Shown in pieces: positions 33,308-34,811 of a stretch of DNA of 34,811 nucleotides. Both the position numbers and the translations under genes were made by a program. The stretch comes from Desulfuromonadales bacterium (GTDB taxonomy: Bacteria; Desulfobacterota; Desulfuromonadia; Desulfuromonadales; JAGXHI01). Position 1 is the stretch's first letter, and each line of letters starts with the position of its first letter. The stretch is from positions 1 through 34,811 of the forward strand of contig JAGXHI010000014.1 in the NCBI GenBank assembly GCA_024636295.1, read 5' to 3'. The notes below the pieces were generated by a model. The model was not told where the DNA came from. It was given only the letters and a program-made list of their open reading frames with translations, and did not search any database.

Positions 33308-34690
33308 ATGGACAAGAATCCGCCTTTGGCAGCGGTCATTCTGGCCGCCGGACAGGGGACCCGCATGAAGTCCGATTTCCCCAAAGTCGCCCACCGGATC
33401 GGAGGGCGTCCCCTGGTCGCTTATCCAGCCCGAATGGCCCGGGACCTCGGGTGCAGTCCGACTGTCCTGGTCGTTGGACACGGTGCGGAAGAGGTGAAAA
33501 GCGCCGTCGGTGAACCCGATCTCCGGTACGCTCTTCAAAGCGAACAGCTCGGTACGGGGCATGCCCTGATGGCGGCCAGAGAGACGCTGGACGATTTTTC
33601 GGGAGATCTGCTGCTGCTCTGCGGGGATGTCCCCCTGCTGCGCGCTTCGACCCTTGAGCGGCTGATCCGCTACCACGCCGAACAGGTGGCGGCGCTGACC
33701 GTCCTGACCGCGGAAGTTTCCGATCCCCACGGCTACGGGCGGATTGTTCGTGAGGGGGAGGAGATTCTGCGAATCGTCGAGGAAAAGGACGCAAGCGCTT
33801 CGGAAAAGACGATCCGGGAAATCAATACGGGAATTTACGTATTCCGGGCGCCGCTGGTTTTCGAGCTTCTCGAATCCATCGGCAGGGACAATTCCCAGGG
33901 GGAATACTACCTGACGGATGTTGTAGAGGCCGCCCGCGCAAGAGGTCACAATGTTCGGGCTCTGCCCGCGGCCGATGAGGAGGAAATCCTGGGAATCAAT
34001 GATCGGGTTCAGCTGGCCCGCGCCGCCGATATTCTTCGGGGCAGGATCAATGAAGAGCTGATGCGCTCCGGTGTGACGCTGGAGGACCCATCGGCGTCCT
34101 ATATCGAGGCCGGAGTGCGGATCGGTCGGGACACGGTGGTGCAGCCGGGTGTGCACCTTCGAGGGAAAACCACGATCGGCGAAGGATGCCTTATCGAGCC
34201 GGGTGTGGTCGTTACGGACTGCATCATCGGCAACAGCGTTCACCTGAAGGCCGGGTCAGTGCTTCAGGGGGCGGAAGTCGGAGAATCCTCCATGGTCGGT
34301 CCCATGGCCCACCTGAGGCCCGGGACGGTGCTGAAGGGGCGCAACAAGGTGGGGAATTTTGTGGAGACCAAAAAGGCGATCATTGGACTTGGCTCCAAAT
34401 CGAGCCACCTGACCTATATCGGCGACGCCGAAGTCGGCGCGGACGTCAATATCGGCTGCGGCACCATCACCTGCAATTACGACGGCGTCAACAAGCATAA
34501 AACGATCATCGAGGACGGTGTTTTCGTGGGGAGCGACACCCAGTTTGTGGCCCCCGTGCGCATCGGCCGCAACAGCCTGATCGGCGCGGGCTCCACCATC
34601 ACCAAGGATGTGCCCCCCGATTCCCTGGCCGTCTCCCGCTCTCCACAAGTCGTGCGGGAAGGGTGGACGCTGAGGAAGAAGAAAAAATAA
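33308..34690 (+). CDS. glmU: Bifunctional UDP-N-acetylglucosamine pyrophosphorylase / glucosamine-1-phosphate acetyltransferase
   Basis: The 460-residue product is full length (about 456 in E. coli). The N-terminal uridyltransferase domain has LAAGQGTRMKSDFPKV, then QLGTGHA, LLCGDVPL and the Lys of IVEEKDAS, followed by INTGIYVF. From about residue 250 the left-handed beta-helix acetyltransferase domain has hexapeptide repeats. It carries the active-site regions PMAHLRPGT, GNFVETKKA, SSHLTYIGDAEVG and GTITCNYDGVNKHKT. It makes UDP-GlcNAc for peptidoglycan and lipopolysaccharide in the cytoplasm. The ATG at 33308 follows GAGGAATG. glmS often follows glmU in this lineage, but here a repeat array begins and the window ends. 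Confidence 0.96.
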   Translation: MDKNPPLAAVILAAGQGTRMKSDFPKVAHRIGGRPLVAYPARMARDLGCSPTVLVVGHGAEEVKSAVGEPDLRYALQSEQLGTGHALMAARETLDDFSGDLLLLCGDVPLLRASTLERLIRYHAEQVAALTVLTAEVSDPHGYGRIVREGEEILRIVEEKDASASEKTIREINTGIYVFRAPLVFELLESIGRDNSQGEYYLTDVVEAARARGHNVRALPAADEEEILGINDRVQLARAADILRGRINEELMRSGVTLEDPSASYIEAGVRIGRDTVVQPGVHLRGKTTIGEGCLIEPGVVVTDCIIGNSVHLKAGSVLQGAEVGESSMVGPMAHLRPGTVLKGRNKVGNFVETKKAIIGLGSKSSHLTYIGDAEVGADVNIGCGTITCNYDGVNKHKTIIEDGVFVGSDTQFVAPVRIGRNSLIGAGSTITKDVPPDSLAVSRSPQVVREGWTLRKKKK

Positions 34691-34701
34691 ACAGGGAATC
34701 T

Positions 34702-34736
34702 GTTCAAAGTTCGGTGTTCAATGTTCAACGTTAAAA
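34702..34736. repeat. Degenerate heptad array GTTCAAN (five units)
   Basis: GTT recurs at exactly 7-nt steps (34702, 34709, 34716, 34723, 34730), giving units GTTCAAA, GTTCGGT, GTTCAAT, GTTCAAC and GTTAAAA. On the other strand the core reads GAAC. It starts 11 bp after the glmU stop and is in the same 7-nt phase as the array that follows. Confidence 0.75.
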
Positions 34737-34742
34737 TCTTCC

Positions 34743-34811
34743 CGAACCTCGAACCTCGAACCTCGAACCTCGAACCTCGAACCTCGAACCTCGAACCTCG
34801 AACCTCGAACC
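34743..34811. repeat. Heptanucleotide tandem array CGAACCT, truncated by the window edge
   Basis: Nine perfect 7-bp units of CGAACCT and six bases of a tenth run to the last base of the window, so the true length is unknown. The unit shares the GAACC core with the array at 517-711 (GAACCAG). No gene is present from 34691 to the end. Confidence 0.97.

Noticed and set aside
1..34811. Mobile element, prophage, CRISPR array, tRNA or rRNA
   Set aside because: No transposase, integrase, phage structural gene, regularly spaced repeat array with spacers, or RNA gene consensus was seen; the 7-bp arrays are direct tandem repeats without spacers.

Overview
The window looks like chromosomal DNA of a GC-rich Gram-negative bacterium, most likely a member of the Desulfuromonadales/Geobacter-like (former Deltaproteobacteria) lineage. 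This is inferred from the gene families: a MXAN_5187-type protein, a B12-binding radical SAM protein of the DUF4080 type, a stand-alone MshEN-receiver protein, many sensor kinases, a sigma-54 activator, and an RND efflux pump. No rRNA, tRNA, CRISPR array, transposase or phage gene was seen. The density is that of an ordinary chromosome, with genes on both strands.

Layout. 1-3646 (minus strand) is a phosphate-response block: phoB, phoR, a YbaN/DUF454 membrane protein, a 27-unit heptanucleotide tandem array, and the first 108 codons of pstS, which runs off the left edge. 3647-3863 holds GC-rich palindromic repeats. Next come a minus-strand SDR dehydrogenase and a plus-strand orphan AAA+ ATPase with a winged-helix-like N-terminus. 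6312-8689 is a complete polar amino-acid ABC importer operon (binding protein, permease, ATPase) with a clear promoter lying between the arms of an inverted repeat. 8821-12520 has an RNase Z-like metallo-hydrolase divergent from a soluble multi-PAS histidine kinase, followed by a macrodomain protein. 12530-15748 (minus) carries an M23 peptidase, a second SDR and a secreted redoxin fused to an FMN-binding-like domain. 16047-20912 (minus) is a tetR / adaptor / RND pump operon with a strong promoter and a candidate operator, but no outer-membrane channel gene. An aminotransferase (minus) and a sigma-54 activator (plus) flank a 487-bp AT-rich intergenic region with inverted repeats.

24447-29389 (plus) holds stress and signalling genes: a cold-shock protein with a terminator-like hairpin in its leader, clpB, a MshEN-receiver fusion, and a small thioredoxin-fold protein with a changed cysteine spacing. 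29460-33145 (minus) is a probable three-gene unit: MXAN_5187-like protein, patatin phospholipase, B12-binding radical SAM protein. It is divergent from glmU. The right edge runs into a second heptanucleotide array.

Most genes are recognisable families. The least explained items are: the heptanucleotide arrays near both ends, which share a GAAC core and, at the right edge, change orientation without losing 7-nt phase; the MshEN-receiver protein; the redoxin/FMN-binding fusion; the winged-helix AAA+ ATPase; and several perfect inverted repeats upstream of regulated genes. All functions are inferred from sequence reading only; no database search was possible.
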